DNA of 16,091 nucleotides from the NCBI GenBank assembly GCA_036351435.1, contig JAZBPA010000408.1, positions 1-16,091 of the forward strand. Direction: 5' to 3'. The DNA is from JAAUQA01 sp036351435. Lineage in GTDB: Bacteria > Pseudomonadota > Gammaproteobacteria > Competibacterales > Competibacteraceae. The notes under the pieces are model-generated. The model worked only from the letters and a program-made list of their open reading frames with translations. It was not told the DNA's origin and made no database searches. A program made the position numbers and the translations under genes. This document shows positions 14,488-16,091 of the stretch, one piece after another (positions within the stretch are counted from its first letter, which is position 1; each line of letters starts with the position of its first letter).

Positions 14488-16091
14488 ATGGCCGTACTCG
14501 AAGAGAAATTCACTGCGTTAGAAACGGAGGTGGCCGAGGTTGTCAACATCCTGTTCGAGCTACTTTCCGAAGAAGACCCTGCTACCGAAACAGTGTCTCT
14601 CGACGGGCAGTTGGACCGTTATGCACAACAAGTCGAACGCATTGGCCTAGCGGCAGAAGCAGCAGGGTTCATGGCTTTAAGGGATCTATCTATTTTGCTG
14701 CAGGAAAAGCTAGTCGAGTTGGGTGAAACTGCTCAGGGTCGAGCCTTATCAGAGGATGAGCGCCTAGTATTGGAAGAATGGCCAACCTTGGTAGTCGGTT
14801 ATCTGGAGTCGCCCCAAGATCCTTATAGTGGGGAAGCGCTTATTCAACATCTGCAAAACCCTGCTTGGGTAACGCCTCTGGCAGAGGAAGATGCAGAACT
14901 GATGAAAGCTATGTTAGCCATGCAGGCCGATGAAAGCGCGGCAGATGCTTCTGAAGCTGAGCTGTTCCAGGAGGACAAGCCGACTCCTACGACAGACGAT
15001 ACCCAAAGCGAACCTGAACCGAGTACAGATACTGCAGAATCAATCACTATCACCGACGAGCAAGAGCCTGAGCAAATCACGACGGATGTTGAAGCAACGA
15101 TAGCTCCAGTGACCACTTTAGCGGCGGAAGAGGAAGAAGAATCGGCCCTAGAGACGTTGCAAGAGGAACCTTCGGGCGACTCGCCTGAAGTATTCACTAC
15201 TTCACCTGAAGTCACGGAAACTGCGGCTGAAACCAACATTGGGTCGGAAGTGGCAACCCCAACGGATCAAACTCTAGAACATGCTGAGGAAGTGCCCTCA
15301 GCACCCCCGCTATTTGCTGCCGAAACTCCTTTTCAGTCCTTGTCCTTGGATGAATCTCAAGAACAACAGATTATGGAATCGGCCATCTCACAAGATAGTG
15401 GATCTGAAGCAGAGATAACTGATGAATCGGTTTCTCTTGAACAATTATTCTCAGCTCCCTCCGTCGAAGATACCGCAGCGATAGATGATGGGTCAGGCTC
15501 AGACACTATGGACGGGGCCGAAGCAGGTGTTATAGCCACTGACGAGTCCACCCAAATCGAAGCAGTTAGTGGGGTTGACGAGCAAACTGTCGATGCCGAA
15601 GAGGTTATTGCAGCTGACGAGCAACCCGCAGATATTGCCGAAGCCTCGCCAGAAGCAGAAATTGCTCTACTGATCAGTATTCTGGAATCCGTTCCCGAGC
15701 AGGCGACAGCGGCGGAAACCGGCGAATATATTGAGCGCTATGCACAGCAGGTTGAACGAATCGGATTCGTTGCAGGGTTGCAGATGCCGGGCCTGCAGGA
15801 TGTTTGCTTGCTGTTTCAGGAAGCCCTGACTGAACTGCGTGAACGAGGCGATGTGTTAAGCGATATGGAACGTGGGCTGCTGGAATCCTGGCCTATGTTA
15901 GTCATGAGTTATCTGGGAGCACCGACCGAATCGGGGACCAACGCCGCATTAGTCGAGTTTTTGCAGAGTTCGGTGTGGCCGACACCGCTGCCTCAACAAG
16001 ACGCCGAAAATTTACACAGCGTGCTGTTACCACAAGAGATCGACTCTATGGAACAGTTAGCAGCTGAGACAGAGACGCCGGTCCTAGCCGA
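14488..16091 (+). CDS. chpA: N-terminal part of a ChpA/PilL-type CheA hybrid kinase (partial)
   Basis: The frame opens at ATG 14488, with CAGGAG nine bases ahead, and stays open for 534 codons to the window edge. Two related helical domains are visible. The first (about 10-140) carries RYAQQVERIGLAAEAAGF (R44-G53 core) and EEWPTLVVGYLESP (W98). The second (about 390-520) carries RYAQQVERIGFVAG (R417-G426) and LESWPMLVMSYLGAP (W468). Both end in a W-x-TPL segment followed by a D-A-E motif. They resemble the Hpt-like N-terminal modules of ChpA/PilL proteins, but neither shows a phosphorylatable histidine motif. Between them is a roughly 250-residue linker rich in E, D, T, S and A. Its start 61 bases after pilJ, in place of pilK, supports the identity. 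The kinase, CheW-like and receiver domains expected downstream lie outside the window. Confidence 0.8.
   Translation, partial: MAVLEEKFTALETEVAEVVNILFELLSEEDPATETVSLDGQLDRYAQQVERIGLAAEAAGFMALRDLSILLQEKLVELGETAQGRALSEDERLVLEEWPTLVVGYLESPQDPYSGEALIQHLQNPAWVTPLAEEDAELMKAMLAMQADESAADASEAELFQEDKPTPTTDDTQSEPEPSTDTAESITITDEQEPEQITTDVEATIAPVTTLAAEEEEESALETLQEEPSGDSPEVFTTSPEVTETAAETNIGSEVATPTDQTLEHAEEVPSAPPLFAAETPFQSLSLDESQEQQIMESAISQDSGSEAEITDESVSLEQLFSAPSVEDTAAIDDGSGSDTMDGAEAGVIATDESTQIEAVSGVDEQTVDAEEVIAADEQPADIAEASPEAEIALLISILESVPEQATAAETGEYIERYAQQVERIGFVAGLQMPGLQDVCLLFQEALTELRERGDVLSDMERGLLESWPMLVMSYLGAPTESGTNAALVEFLQSSVWPTPLPQQDAENLHSVLLPQEIDSMEQLAAETETPVLA

Noticed and set aside
14844..15239. 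Minus-strand Ser/Val-rich 131-residue frame within the chpA linker
   Set aside because: It is the antisense shadow of a low-complexity acidic coding stretch; the plus frame continues unbroken on both sides.

Overview
The window looks like chromosomal DNA of a gammaproteobacterium. The evidence is an oligopeptidase A of the E. coli PrlC type, a GMP reductase closely resembling enterobacterial GuaC, a DsbA next to an endonuclease/exonuclease/phosphatase protein (an arrangement known in pseudomonads), and a Pil-Chp type IV pilus chemosensory cluster. I cannot name the genus. By eye the first third is richer in G+C than the pil part.

Layout. Positions 1-227 hold the end of a small-conductance mechanosensitive channel gene, followed on the same strand by prlC, guaC and a DMT/EamA permease. 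The gap at 4328-5067 holds a decayed IS1-family element: recognisable ends, an internal deletion and a transposase split over three reading frames. Next come dsbA and an overlapping EEP-family gene, then a fructosamine-kinase-family gene. A 395-base AT-rich gap (7482-7876) precedes a chemosensory cluster that runs off the right edge: a PilG-like regulator with an extra N-terminal domain, pilH, pilI, two tandem periplasmic binding proteins, pilJ, and the start of a very long chpA/pilL CheA-type gene.

How the genes work together. PilJ is the receptor, PilI the CheW-like coupler, ChpA the kinase, and PilG and PilH the receivers that steer pilus extension and retraction. The unusual part is the pair of paralogous solute-binding proteins between pilI and pilJ with no transporter genes beside them. 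Together with a PilJ whose periplasmic part looks like a single short four-helix bundle, and with no pilK between pilJ and chpA, this suggests (inference) a variant Pil-Chp pathway that senses a small ligand through soluble periplasmic receptors. This is the best candidate here for an undescribed system.

All genes read left to right. I saw no tRNA, rRNA or CRISPR array. The last gene is cut by the window edge at codon 534, so its kinase half is not visible.
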